From the NCBI GenBank assembly GCA_013396915.1, contig VWZL01002573.1:407927-471926 (forward strand): 64,000 bases of DNA, given 5' to 3'. Position numbers and translations under genes: made by a program. Below the pieces are notes generated by a model. The model was not told the origin of the DNA. It made no database searches and worked only from the letters and a program-made list of their open reading frames with translations. Positions within the stretch are counted from its first letter, which is position 1; each line of letters begins with the position of its first letter. Positions 34,704-45,821 of this stretch are shown here, piece by piece. Source of the stretch: Stercorarius parasiticus (lineage: Eukaryota > Chordata > Aves > Charadriiformes > Stercorariidae).

Positions 34704-37700
34704 CTGAAAGAAACCGGGTTATAACTTGGTTATTTGAAAAATACCCATACCACTGAATAAAGGCATAGGGAAAATAATAGGGCGTTTGCAAAGGAGCAGA
34801 GTGGCCAGTCTGGGGGGTTTTTTCCTGCCTTTTTTCTTTTTTCTTTCTTTTTTCCTTCCTTTTTTTTTTTTCCCCTTCCCCCCTCCTTTGTTTTTTAAAT
34901 CCCTCTACTTGGAGAACAGTTTCACTCATACAGGAACCGTACGTTGGCTAGCACAAGGAGGACACATCCATTTTGCAGAGGTTATTGTATTTTTTTACCC
35001 CAGATAAGTAAACTGACAAAAACTACCGTCGTTCCCTTGAAGTAGAGCTCATGGGTCAGGACTCAAACCAACCAGAATTTATTCATACAGGGGTTTTTTT
35101 CTTGCCTATCACCCAGCCTGCAGGCACGGGAGCGATAGACAACCCCCGTGCCAGCCCAAAGGAATGGAGATCTGGCTTCTGAGGGCAAGATGGGGCCAGT
35201 GACAGTGTCCTGCCAGAGCACGCAGGTTCAGAGCAACAGGAGTAACGCGCCCGAGGCCAGGAGAGCATAAAATTCTCTGCAAAACCGAGATGGGGCTGCG
35301 GGGTGCCCGGCAGCTCAGCCAGCTCTTTCGTTTTAACCTGTTGGAGAAGTCCAAAAAGGCCGACTGTTGACCTTCAGAAAAATCTTATTTATAAATCAGC
35401 TGTTGGATTCAGATATCAAACGTTTGCTCCAAAGGTTTCGGGGCTTTCCCAGTCCCATTCCGGTAAGAAACCCATGAGTCGGTGGGCGAGCATCCGCTGC
35501 AGAGCGGAGGGGACCGAGCCCGGAGCAGATGCGCGGGCGAAGGGAGAAGGGAGCGGTTCCCTCCCCGCAGCTGCTGGCAGGAGCGTTATTTAAAGAGATT
35601 ATTCTTTTGTTCTGTGAGAGGTTACCCCTTTGTTTCTGTAACAAATGGAAATGAGCTGGAGCTCGTTAAGAAGAGAAACTTGATTTTTGACGATGCTGAT
35701 TTACCCACCGAACCGGTCAGACTTCCAGCAGAAGCCAAAAGGATTCTGCCCAGTTTTCATATAAAAAAAAGAGCAGTTTTTATCCTTTACCTTGTATTCT
35801 TCGTGCTTTACATACGTGCATCCCGTAGACAAACAGTCCTCTAATGGTACACAGCGTTTGGTGACGGACACACTCTCTCCAGTAACTTTCATCATGTGTT
35901 GGCTAAAGCAGTATCTCGTACCTAGAAAGACAGAAAAATGTGTTATACCCACCAAATTTGAGTTTTGTGATAGTCTAACAAATAGGAAGAAATAGGAAAG
36001 AGGTCTTAGATTCTTTTTTTTTTTCAAATCTTGGGATTTAAAAAAAAAAAAAGAGACTTTTGAGGTTTTACTGCAATACATAAACGTCACTAAATACACA
36101 CACCCACCCCCCGAGCTCTGGTTTCAAAGCGCTCTGGAACACGGAGGTTTGTTCCCAATCCGACTGCGGGTCTCTGCGTTACAGCCGAAGAAACACAGGC
36201 ACATTGGATGATGGGGTTACAGAGGGAGGTTCAAATAAACACCCAAAATCTCGTATGTCGTTAGTTTTACAAGAATGGCCTTTAAAAAAAGAAAACATTT
36301 GCAATACCTGTTTATGCCTGAAGCTAACCTTTCTTTGTATAGGCTTATTTTTTTTCCCTAGCTTCATGCACAACCATTAATTCTGCAGAATTGCCTAAAA
36401 CGTTGCACACTGGAGATGCCTTTCCCTGTATCCTAACAGCCCGCGCAAGCGCTCCCATCCCGGCTCTGCCACGGCTCCTGCGCAGCCCAGAGAAGATCCT
36501 TCACCTTCTCTGTCCCTCAGTTCTATCATCTATAAAATAATGCCAAAATACCGGCAGAACAGTTGGGGTGATTTACGTATTTCTCAGTTTCACAGTCTTC
36601 GGAAAAAGCACCACGGAAGGGACCGTGGCCCCGGTATTCCCGTCGCGTCTTCTGCACGCTTCTCCTGTGGGCTCCCTCAGCCCCAAGGGGGACCATCCTC
36701 CTCCTCCTCCTCCTTTTTTAAGCTACTCCTCTAGTGAGACTTGTAAAACGCACAGAAAATTCAAAGCAGAACGACTGGCACATGCTGTGGTTGTCCTCAG
36801 GCTTGCAGGAATCGGGGTTTGTTTCATGCTTTAGTTGTCAGAGGGAAGCTGAAGGTGCTGTTCCCCTGCCTGGCACTCCAAGATGAAAACACTGGGTTTT
36901 CAACGCAGGAAACATGCCGTTATGTATTTCTTCTCTACATTATACCTTGCTTCTTAGTAATCAGCCTTATTATTAATAAAAGTGTTGCTTTCATAGGGGA
37001 AAAAAAAGGAGTGTAGTTAATTTGAAGTGAACATTCCCGTTGAGCCCTCGTCTCCGCTGGGCAAAGCCCCGCATACTTCTCGTGTTTTAGGCATTCGGCA
37101 GCAGCCGAGCAAGATTGCCGAGCGAACACGTAATTCATGAGGCAATAAAACCCCTCAGACATCTGCCATATCTTTGACCTGCTCTTAACTCAAGTGCGAT
37201 ATCCACGGCAAACAGACGTAACTTATCACGGGAGGCTGGAGACCCTCGGTGTGCCGGCTTCCTTCAAACCGGCCGGGGCTGCCACACGCGGCTTTTAATG
37301 GGTTTTCCAGGCTCTCCTGCCCCCGGGGGTGAAGCTCTTGCATTTTTACCCCACTCTCTGCACCATGGCTTTGGGCTTCTCCCAGGACCTCGCCTGGAAG
37401 TGCCGTTTCCCAGCAAACCTGGGCGCCCATGGCTTTATTTCTCCTGCAATGGCTCTGTCCGTGCAGAGGCGCTCGCCCCGACAGGTCCCAGATGGAACAA
37501 ATAAAGCTTCTAGCACCCCATAACTCTTTTCAGGCTGTTTCATTCTTTCTTCCGCGTGTGTTTTTAGAAAATATTGTGCAGTCATCTTGGAGATGTGTAT
37601 TTTCCCCTGCTCAGAGGGAGCAGGCACGCCTCTCCTCGTACAGCCACCGATGGCTACCATCTCTGCGAGGCAGGGCGGCAGCGACGGAGCAAGTCCACAA

Positions 37701-40700
37701 TAAGCAATAAAACCCACTTACTTACATTAATATTAACTTTCGCACTGCATCCCGGTCTGCCTCTCTTCTCAGAGCAGGATGAGCGCAATGGCGACAGGCG
37801 CTATGAGAAGGATTGGGCCAGAGAGCACCAGGAGAGTCCAGAGCAAAGCGGAGGTGGGGAAAATCACCACGGGGGGGGGGACGTTAACTGCTCTGCAGAT
37901 AGGGAGGCTGCTGGACAGAGGGATGGAAGAGGGACTCCAAGCTGACCCCCTGAAGAATGCAGGCTACAAAGAACCCAACGCTATAAAAATTTTACCAAAA
38001 ATAACAGAGACATTTAGGGCGATTCAAATAAGACTTAGAAGCTGATGCTTCTAAGCACGGTGGTGCCCAAGCCAGGCAGCAAGCTGTACGGCCACAGGGT
38101 AAAGATGGCTCTTGGTGGTATCTTATCAAAAAAGCATGGATTTGTGCTTCTTAAATTTTGCAGTGTCACTGTCTTTTGCATTTGTCCGTCCTCTGGCGGA
38201 ACTGTCATGCAAAGACTGCGTGACGCACTTCACCTACGAGGTACCTCCAAACACCCGCATACAACGGACAGCCGCAGTCTCAACCTGCCAGGAGCGTTGC
38301 TGACCTACGGCAGCATCACCCAACGCCTGAAACGCACGTTCTCCATGGGATCCACCTCCTGGGCACCCTCCTGCACCTTTAAAGGGAGCACGAAACCAGC
38401 TACTGAAACCAGAAGTCGTGGTGCAGACAGCCAGCCAGGCTCGGTGCAAGCAAACCAGCCCCGCACGTTGCGACCCAGCAAGGCTGGCACGTGTCTCCAG
38501 AAGGAGAAGGTTGTCCTCTCTGTTTTAAACTGGGTAGGGAAACACTGGATCTGATATTTTAAAGCGCCCAGAGTCACACCTTGACTTTTGAGAGCCCGTT
38601 TCCCAGCCCGCAGCCTCTAACGGCGCTTTCGGGTGCCACCCGCAGCGGCTGGAACAGCACCGTGGTGGTGGTGGCCACCATCCAGACGTCAGCCCGCCCA
38701 CAGGCCGTCCAAAAATAGAGTACTGGGGGTATTTTGAGTGCAGTATTTCCATACAAATTAGATCACTAACACAGTTTCTGCTTGAGCTGAAGCTAATAAA
38801 TAACAGAAAACAGGGTTAATGCACAGCAGGAGGCCTGCCTTCTAGGAAATGCTTTTTCTAACCTCTGTTCAATACAGGGATCCGTGTTTTTACTCTCCAT
38901 TACGATGAATTTTGTTGTACACAAAATGTGGTTCCCTTTAAGTCCTACGTTACAGTTAATGAAAATATTTTGGTTTGCATTTTAATAGCATGCTGTCTTA
39001 AAAAAAAGAAAAAAAAGAGAGAAAAAAAAGAAAAAAAAAAAGAAAGCAAATACCAGGATGGAGTTTTCTTGTTTTCTCCCACCATTTAACCCAAGCAAAA
39101 CAGCAAGGGCTTGGATTCGGATCACCGCAGCGAGGGGGGCGGCGCCGCGAGCGCACCCCTCTGCCTCCCAGAGATAAGGCAAGTCCCCGAGCAGATAACC
39201 CCAGCCCCCAGAGCACGCCCGGGGTCAGGCCTCAAACCTGAGGCTGCATTTCTGCGGCTTCCTTACCCGAACTCAGAATCACATTTGAAAGTTAAAGCAA
39301 CAAAGAAGAAACTGCTGGCTTAACAAAAGATTGGGGAGAAACGACTTTACCAGCTTCGCTTCCACTGCAACGGAGTAAGGACGGAGCACTTGAGCCCCAG
39401 TGCCCGTCCCCTTTCCCAGTTCCCTGCTCCTCCGAAGCGCAGTGACTCCGCAGTCGCTCCTTCCCGGGGGCCGTGGCAGCGGCAGCGAGGGGCTGGGGGT
39501 CCGTGCTGCCGTCAGAGCCGTGCTCCAGCCCAAGGCAACACCATTTCGGGGCAGTCTGGGCACTAACGAGTCCTGCCTCGAGTAAAACGTTACGGGATCC
39601 CTCCAGTTTAAGGAGATAAGAAGTCCGCTGTGCTGAAGTTCAAAGGTAGACTCGGATTTGCAGCTGGCCCCTTCTCATGGCTAAAACCCCATCCTTACTT
39701 CACGGACGTACGGTGGGTGCTTGTACCAGCGGCAGGAGGGCTGGTGCCCGTGACTCGCAGCTTCGGTCTGGATGACAGACACACCAAAGCGTGGCTTCCC
39801 CCTCCCGCGAACAGCCACTAAGTACTAACTTCGCTTTCCAGACTAGCACATGTTTTTTCATCAAGCCGTTTCTGCTGGCTGTTGCTAAGGGCAGACGGTG
39901 GGGTCACCCCTCGCTCCTTGCGCAGCGATGTGCAGGTAACACCGCCCTTAGTCATTTAAATGCCACCTACTCCTGTCAAAACAGGGAGCGTCCGTGAACA
40001 TCGGTCTCATCTGGTGCCAGCCAGACTGATCTCTTTTATCTTTGTTGATGTTGTGCTGATTTGAGCTCAAAGCAAATACATTCTCGGACAGATAACACGC
40101 TCTGACACAGGCTGCACACACAGCTGGTCCGTCCCTGCGGTGCAGGTTATGGCCTTTCTCTTTCCAAGATAAATATTTTCTGAGGGCACTTGTAATGTCC
40201 CACAACACACCACAGACATTCTGGATAGATGCTGCACAAGCGCTGCTGAGCCTACAGAAAGCACCAGGGGAGGGGTGAGCCCCAGCAGCATCCCTCTGTC
40301 CCCGCAGCATCCCTCTGCCCTGGCAGCCCCGACAGCATCCCTCTGCCCTAGCAGCATCCCACCGCCCCCGCAGCATCCCTCTGTCCCGGCAGCCCCGACA
40401 GCATCCCTCTGCCCCAGCAGCATCCCTCTTGTCCCCGCAGCATCCCTCTGCCCTGGCAGCCCCGACAGCATCCCACCGCCCCCGCAGCATCCCTCTGTCC
40501 CCGCAGCATCCCTGACAGCATCCCTCTGCCCCTCTGCCACGACGGCTGCCTCCTGCCCACATGTGGTTCTCACACTGGTGAGGACACAGTCCACATCCAG
40601 CCCATGTCCAGGGCTTCATCAGGGGCTTGTGAGCGTCTCAAGAAGAGAAGCAGTAAGGGAGGGGGAGGTCTGAGGATCTCACTGATACCTGGATCTGATA

Positions 40701-42868
40701 TTTGGGTGCCTGTATCTCAAAGCCCTTTCTGAGCTGTTCCCAACTTCAGACTCCAATGGGAGTTATGAGCCCAAAATACTGAAAATACCTTGATGCCAGC
40801 CAAAAAGGAGGCAGCCTCGGCCGCCGTGAAGCGTGGGCTTGTGCCATGGGGGGAGGAAGCGAACAAAGCGAGAACCGCTCCCGAACTCACCAGTAAGAGA
40901 AATACAACCCTTAAATAATTGCCAGCCTGATTTAATTTCCTGGTGAGCTAGAGGAGTATGGGGAACAGATGAAAATCCTAAACTTCACCCACCGCAAAGA
41001 GACAGAAAAGCTTAAAGGATTACTCGTATCGCTTACACATCTCTCTTGTCGAGGAGGCTTACAAGCGGGAGCAGCAATCGCCGGCACCCGAGTACGCCTA
41101 AGGAATAAAGGGGGCTCAGTGCTGTCCCCGCGGTGGGGACAGCGAGCGGTTGTCATAAGGTGGGTTTAAATTAAACCCTAGAATGCGGCTGGTTACCTCT
41201 TGGACAATAGACATCCGGAGCCCATCGGTTGCATTCGTAATTGTCTGCTGCCTTTTCGCAGGTGAAGCATTTAAATCCGTGAGGATACGGTGTGGCTGAA
41301 AGGAACAGACGGTATTCAGTTAAAATGAGCCAATTGATCGGGTTCTACTACGCTTTTCAGAGGCACACAGCAGCACTTGTTCTCTTTAAGACGTGTCTGT
41401 CTACAAGTATACCTGTCAACTTCATCGAGTTGGGCCTGATTTGTAAAAATCCTACCACCAATAGCAATGCGGGCAAGGCACGTACAGATACAACAGGGAC
41501 TCAGTTCAGCCGTGTTTGCCGAGCAAACTGCCCACTGCCGACTTCAAAGGGAGTTAATGCGAGCAAGGAGTGCTTATTCGCTTGATATCAGAGCTCGCAT
41601 CCAACGCTGCTACTTTATCACTGCTGATAACAAAATATCAGATGGATTAAAATACTTCTGGATTCTGTCCCACCAAGGAAAGGAGCTACCCCTTTGGAAG
41701 GCAGGCTGATGTCCCCAAAGGAAAGAAAAATCAATTTGCTGAACCTCCAGATTTTAACAGCAGACTCCGTCCTAATTTATCTCGCCAAACGAAGAGTGTA
41801 ACTTCTTAAGTGGTCTCCTGGCAGGGCTTCTGTAGCACATTCAATACATCTTCAAGATGCTGCCACCTTCTCAGAAGCCAAACGGGTCACGTTTATCTCC
41901 ATGGGGCGAAGTAAGCTGAACCTCCACAGCCTCACGGGCCACGTCTCACCCCTCCCTGCCTTCCACCTCCTCCCCTTGCCCACCGGCTCCGGGCCAGACC
42001 CCGTCGGGTAGGAGAGGTGAAGCAAGAGGCATTGGCTGCTTGTTTCCCCAGGCTCCTCTGGGTAAGGACCAGCGATTCACCTGGGAGCATCTCTGGTGGG
42101 GCTGGGGCTGCCCTCGAGGAACAGCTTGGGGTGGGATGACACAACAGTGCTAAGAAATCCACCCCGGAGCAGTAGCAGGTCGTGGTTACAACATAAAACA
42201 GGAATTCCATCTTGCTTGTACCGAATATAAATTTTTCAGCCAAATTTGCAAAGGCGGGGGTTTTTCACTGGGAGCAGATGGCAGGCACAGCTCTCTCCTT
42301 CTAGAATTAAGTAAGTTTGTAACTGATAAAGTGAACGGGCTGGTGAAAGGGGATTCCATAAAAGAGCTGAAGATGCATAACTCTGCTATAGGGTTGCTCC
42401 AGGGAGCTACTGAAATAGCGTCAGGAGCGGCTGGTTGGTGCCGCAGCTGCAAATGGTCGCGTTTGGCCCTTGCTCAGAGCTATCGATATGCTCAGGCAAA
42501 CCGCATGGCCGTGGGGCTTGGTCTTACGGCCAGAGAGATAATTGAGGAGCAGAAAACAGCGAACAGAACGCCCCTGACATGCTCAGCAACTGCCTTTCTG
42601 TAGCCCTTTCTGTCCTTTAATCCCTTTTGGGAAGAAACACTCTGGTTTTACATCGTGAGTACCGGGAATATTTCTTTAATCTTTGCTCAGCTCAACCCCC
42701 TTCACACCCCCGTTCGCCCCCGTCCTTACCCCCGCGCAAAGGTGGCTTACTGGAAGGGTGGAGGTAGACGATGTCCTTGACGGTGAAGTCGCGGGGCTGG
42801 GTGGCCGGCAGGCGGGCGGCCAGCAGGCAGAGCAGCAGCACCCAGGCCGGCGCGGGCTGCGAGGCCAT
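34500..42868 (-). CDS. LYPD6: LYPD6, Ly6/uPAR-domain protein (four coding exons)
   Basis: Coding exons in transcript order are 42868-42751, 41295-41197, 35921-35791 and 34703-34500, 552 bases and 183 residues; all junctions are GT-AG with matching phase. Known role: a secreted or GPI-anchored surface protein that enhances Wnt signalling through LRP6 and modulates nicotinic acetylcholine receptors. Seen: a signal peptide (residues 1-22, core [13 protein letters not shown]), a conserved [14 protein letters not shown] segment, and one Ly6/uPAR domain (about 47-128) with twelve cysteines ending [11 protein letters not shown]. There are N-glycosylation sites at Asn134 and Asn147, and a C-terminal hydrophobic patch. 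It matches LYPD6 rather than LYPD6B in the N-terminal and middle regions. Odd points: the human protein has 171 residues, so the tail is longer here, and the NxI motif reads E-S-V (residues 88-90). Confidence 0.95.
34704..35790 (-). other. LYPD6: LYPD6 intron between coding exons 3 and 4
   Basis: About 1.1 kb. Between roughly 34813 and 34890 the plus strand is nearly pure pyrimidine (T runs with CCTT), so the transcript carries a long purine tract about 110 bases before the last acceptor. No other exon was recognised. Confidence 0.8.
34813..34890. repeat. Polypyrimidine tract
   Basis: Nearly pure T/C sequence on the plus strand with T runs of up to 12. It is low-complexity DNA able to form triplex structure in principle. 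Confidence 0.85.
35791..35921 (-). CDS. LYPD6: LYPD6 coding exon 3 (residues 73-116)
   Basis: The acceptor is TTTCTAG before 35921 and the donor is GTAAAG after 35791; the exon is 131 bases. It encodes the second and third fingers: [19 protein letters not shown] followed by [15 protein letters not shown]. The middle fingertip carries E88-S89-V90 where the mammalian protein has the LRP6-binding N-x-I tripeptide. Confidence 0.95.
37769..37963 (-). other. Orphan open frame with membrane-like C-terminus
   Basis: On the minus strand, an open frame of 64 codons follows an in-frame TAG (37966-37964) and ends in TGA (37771-37769). It has no Met, so it could only be an exon. The last 28 or so codons are almost entirely hydrophobic ([17 protein letters not shown], then [11 protein letters not shown]), preceded by a proline-rich [12 protein letters not shown] weak acceptor-like TTCTTTGTAG sits at its start. 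It lies inside LYPD6 intron 2 on the same strand. No family was recognised; it may be chance. Confidence 0.2.
39000..39046. repeat. A-rich low-complexity tract
   Basis: A runs broken by single G residues on the plus strand, beginning just after CTGTCTT. It could be an old poly(A) tail, but no retroposed source is recognisable upstream. Confidence 0.85.
40283..40537. repeat. GC-rich minisatellite, about 19-base unit
   Basis: About a dozen full or partial copies of a unit close to GCAGCATCCCTCTGCCCC, with variants ending CACCGCCCC and shorter GCAGCCCCGA units inserted regularly, giving a higher-order pattern. The minus strand, which is the LYPD6 transcript strand, is rich in GGG runs. Most frames stay open across it, which creates misleading long open frames on both strands. 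Confidence 0.95.
41197..41295 (-). CDS. LYPD6: LYPD6 coding exon 2 (residues 40-72)
   Basis: The acceptor is TTTCAG before 41295 and the donor is GTAACC after 41197; the exon is 99 bases, entering and leaving in phase 1. It encodes [20 protein letters not shown] and then [13 protein letters not shown], the first finger of the Ly6/uPAR fold with four cysteines. Confidence 0.95.
41296..42750 (-). other. LYPD6: LYPD6 intron between coding exons 1 and 2
   Basis: About 1.45 kb of unique sequence, moderately GC-rich near its 5' end. No repeat family or extra exon was recognised. Confidence 0.8.
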
Positions 42869-42911
42869 CGCCCGGCGAGGACGTACTCATGCGGCGGCCG
42901 AAGAACCTCAC
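42751..42911 (-). CDS. LYPD6: LYPD6 coding exon 1 (43-base 5' UTR, signal peptide, residues 1-39)
   Basis: On the minus strand a pyrimidine-rich acceptor ends GCCCAG just before 42911. The 5' UTR part runs from 42911 to 42869, and coding runs from ATG at 42868 to a GTAAGC donor after 42751. The presence of an acceptor implies one or more non-coding exons further upstream. The start has G at -3 and G at +4, a strong context. A competing out-of-frame ATG lies 22 bases upstream (42890-42888). Confidence 0.9.
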
Positions 42912-44650
42912 CTGGGCGATGGCAGAGAACAGGGGTGAGCAGAGGAAACCCGCCAGGAGCCCGGCCACCACCTCCGCCCCCAACAACCCAACCTCACCAA
43001 AACCATGATGGTCCCATGAACCTTCGTCTGTCCTCCCGCGGGGACAGGCAGCCGTGTGGCCACTTTGGCTCGGGTTCAGTGACATCCCTGGCACCGCCGG
43101 GACTCGGGCAAACCCCTTCCCGGCCAAATGGGAGCCAAGGGGAAGGGTGGTTGTGTTCATCACTGTTTACAATTTAACCGGTCAGCGACTGGTTTGGAAA
43201 AACCTCAGTAGGACGTTGATAAAGTCATTGGAGACTGCACGGTGACAGGATTTAATTTCTTCTTTTAGAGAATACTGGAAAATTGGAGAATTGGACTGGG
43301 AAGAAAGGAAATGGGGTAGATGGAGACCCATCGGGATGTCTGGAGGAGCAGATGGGTTTCCCACTCCCACACTCCAACACAGGCTCACACCCTTCAAAAA
43401 TACACCTTTTCGTCAAACCAGAAGCTCCACGTTACTTTCCACATATCTCAGGAAAGGCGAGGAGCTGCAGGTTGTCTCTGCCTTCACCTGGCTGTTGTTA
43501 ATAACAAAGTGACTGTTGCGTTTTCCTCATCCGTGCTCCAAAGGGTCTTATTCCCTCTGTGCAGGGTATTTTCCCCATGGCCCTGAACAAAGGGAACTAA
43601 GCAGAATTTAAGCAGAAACAAATACCCACTGTGGCACCACCTGTGAAGCCGTCCCAAAATCAGCAGCTTTCAGGAGCATCCCAATCTCCAGCAACAGACA
43701 ACGCTAATCCATTGTTAAATACACAGCTCATATTATTACAATTCCTTAAAAAATGATGAAAACATGCGTCAAAACCGCGCGGGACAGGAAAGCCCCGAGA
43801 GGACGCGGCTGCCGAGGCAGGCAGGAGCCGACGGCTTCCCCTGGCCGCTGGAGTCCCTCCAGCACACACAGGGTTGGAGTGGTTTTTCCGCCCAGACTGA
43901 CCAAGAGATCAGTGATACCCAGCTATTTCCCTAAGCAACTCTGAAAGCATGGTACCTATTATTTAATAAATCATTTTTGTTGTTTTTCTCAGGAAAGATG
44001 TTCCGGGGGGGAGGATGCAACCTTCCACCCCTGGCTCCAAATGTTTTTCTTGCAGCAGAGACTCACACAGGACCAGCAGCGCGATGGCCGTCGGGGAGGG
44101 GGAAGGGAGGGGGCTGTCATTATCCTTGGCTCTTATCTGAAAACACCCCTTTTAATTAAAACACCGCAAAATCCATAAAAATAGTGAGGGAGACAGATAA
44201 CACATAGCGTGGTGCATTAGGCTTTGTTGTTTTAACCTTAACAAAGAGGAAAATGCCAATTTCCATTGAGTTTAGTCCACAAATGCAACCAGGGGAAAAT
44301 GAAATCCTGATTAGAAGCAGAAAGGAAATAAAACAAGCCTCTCCCTGCCACGGGAAAGATGAAAGAAATGTGACCAGCAGCTCTCTGTGGGGTCTGGAGG
44401 AGGAGCCCCCAGCAAAGCCAGTTGGAGCCCACCTCGGCCAGGGAGCGGGGCATCCGCGTGAATTCAGGACTATTCACATTTTTGAGTTCTCATGGCTAAA
44501 CACACACGGACCTGGAGCTGAGCTGGCCAAATCCGACCCTGTCCTGACGGTCCTGAGTCGAGGACAACAGGAGCCATCAGCTGCACAAGCAACGGCACTG
44601 GGTAGACATGTTCCTCTCCAGGAGAGTTCACTTTCGGGGCACATATTTAT
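42912..44650. other. Upstream or 5'-intronic LYPD6 sequence
   Basis: GC-rich at 42912-43170, then mixed composition. LYPD6 must have at least one non-coding 5' exon on this side, but I cannot place it from sequence alone. Confidence 0.5.
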
Positions 44651-44654
44651 ATGT

Positions 44655-44780
44655 TCAAGGCCAGGTTGGACGGGGCTTGGAGCAACCTGGGCGGGTGGGA
44701 GGTGTCCCTGCCCAGGGCAGGGGGTGGAACTAGATGGTCCTGAAGGTCCCTTCCAACCCAAACCATTCTGTGATTCTATG
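44655..44780 (+). mobile_element. CR1 LINE 3' end (plus orientation)
   Basis: The sequence shows the CR1 3' signature: AGGTTGGACGGGGCTTGGAG, AACCTGG, CCCTGCCCAGGGCAGGGGG, then GGTCCCTTCCAACCCAAACC and the terminal ATTCTGTGATTCTATG. It is strongly 5'-truncated, as is usual for CR1. Confidence 0.92.
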
Positions 44781-44782
44781 AT

Positions 44783-44870
44783 TTAGGTTGGAAAAGACTC
44801 TTAAGATCATCAAGTCCAACCGTAAACCTAACACTGCCAAATCCACCACTAAACCATGTCCCGAAGCGCC
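44783..44870 (-). mobile_element. CR1 LINE 3' end (minus orientation)
   Basis: Directly abutting the previous element but inverted: TTAGGTTGGAAAAGACTC, then ATCATCAAGTCCAACC, and CCACTAAACCATGTCCC, the reverse complement of another CR1 subfamily's 3' end. The two copies meet tail to tail. Confidence 0.88.
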
Positions 44871-45806
44871 CTAAGAATTCCTCCCAAGTGTAATAAGAAA
44901 ATAATTTCTTGGGTTTTCTCAGCATATTCACAAAAAGCACTTTGCAGTACTGAACAAAGTCTCCCAGTTGAGGACATGAATTTTCCCTCTATCGTACACG
45001 CTCTCTTTTAGGGACCAAGTGCTCATTCAGCCCATCGCCAGGTGCCTGTGCGTAGCTGTTAGTACTTGCCGAGTCGTCAGATTCAGAAGACAAGGGGCTG
45101 TTAGTCCTGCCTGCAAGGGTGGCACAAATCCTCCAGCTGCACGCCAAAAATACTCACATCGTGCCTCTCGTAATTCAGTAGCTTAATTGCCAGCACCACT
45201 TCTAAGGAGTTGCAAGAACCACAAATGAATATATAGAATTCGCTTCCCCACCTCTATTTTATAGGTTTGAAAGGGATTTAATTGCAGGCAAGGAATTAAA
45301 ATTTTAAAACCCTCTGTGTTGCAAACAATCCTGAGCCGAGCGGAGCAAGGCCAGCCTGGCCACCGTTTGGAACTATGGCAGCTACTGAAGTAGAAAGTCC
45401 TTATTGAACAGAACACCTGCCACCGTTATAGTCACCGCTCTTCACAGCGAGCATGTTCTACCTGGCCATTTCATACACGGATAGCTGGAATAGAAATAGA
45501 TACTTCTGCATAGATAGGAGTGCCTACTGTCAGAAACTTCAATACTCAATATTTCACAAATATTTTGACTATGTACACACGAGTACACATAGTTCTATCT
45601 TTCACAGAAGGCAAAACTAAATGTGCAAATATGCTACATCCAATGGAGAAAATATTCGTTGAGATTTACGGCAATATTGATATTTCACAGAGAGTGGAAT
45701 ATCAAAACCTATTTTGAATAAAATCAGACATATTCAATAACTACTGTTCAGCACACCCCCACACAAAAATCAAACATAATTACTTTTTTGTTTTTAAAGG
45801 AAGGGG

Positions 45807-45821
45807 ATATATATATATATG
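45807..45821. repeat. AT microsatellite
   Basis: A short (AT)n run following AAGGAAGGGG. Confidence 0.8.

Larger units (their letters stand above)
35922..41196 (-). other. LYPD6: LYPD6 intron between coding exons 2 and 3
   Basis: About 5.3 kb. It holds facing T11 and A13 runs near 36014-36052, an orphan minus-strand open frame with a membrane-like tail (37769-37963), an A-rich tract (39000-39046) and a GC-rich minisatellite (40283-40537). No standard exon was recognised. Confidence 0.8.

Noticed and set aside
34429..34929. A 166-codon minus-strand frame overlapping the last LYPD6 exon
   Set aside because: It reads the LYPD6 exon in the wrong frame and continues into the purine tract of the intron. 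The reconstructed LYPD6 frame with matching phases explains the exon.
36013..36054. Facing T and A runs that could form a hairpin or be an intrinsic terminator
   Set aside because: Homopolymer runs are common in this intron. There is no stable GC stem and bacterial-type termination does not apply here.
39948..40619. Long Gly/Arg/Cys-rich frame on the minus strand (223 codons) and Pro/Ser-rich frames on the plus strand
   Set aside because: They are created by the stop-free minisatellite at 40283-40537. Several frames are open at once and the protein is only the translated repeat.
44253..44786. A 177-codon plus-strand frame
   Set aside because: Its second half is the CR1 3' end at 44655-44780, which is non-coding tail sequence. 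The first half has no family resemblance.
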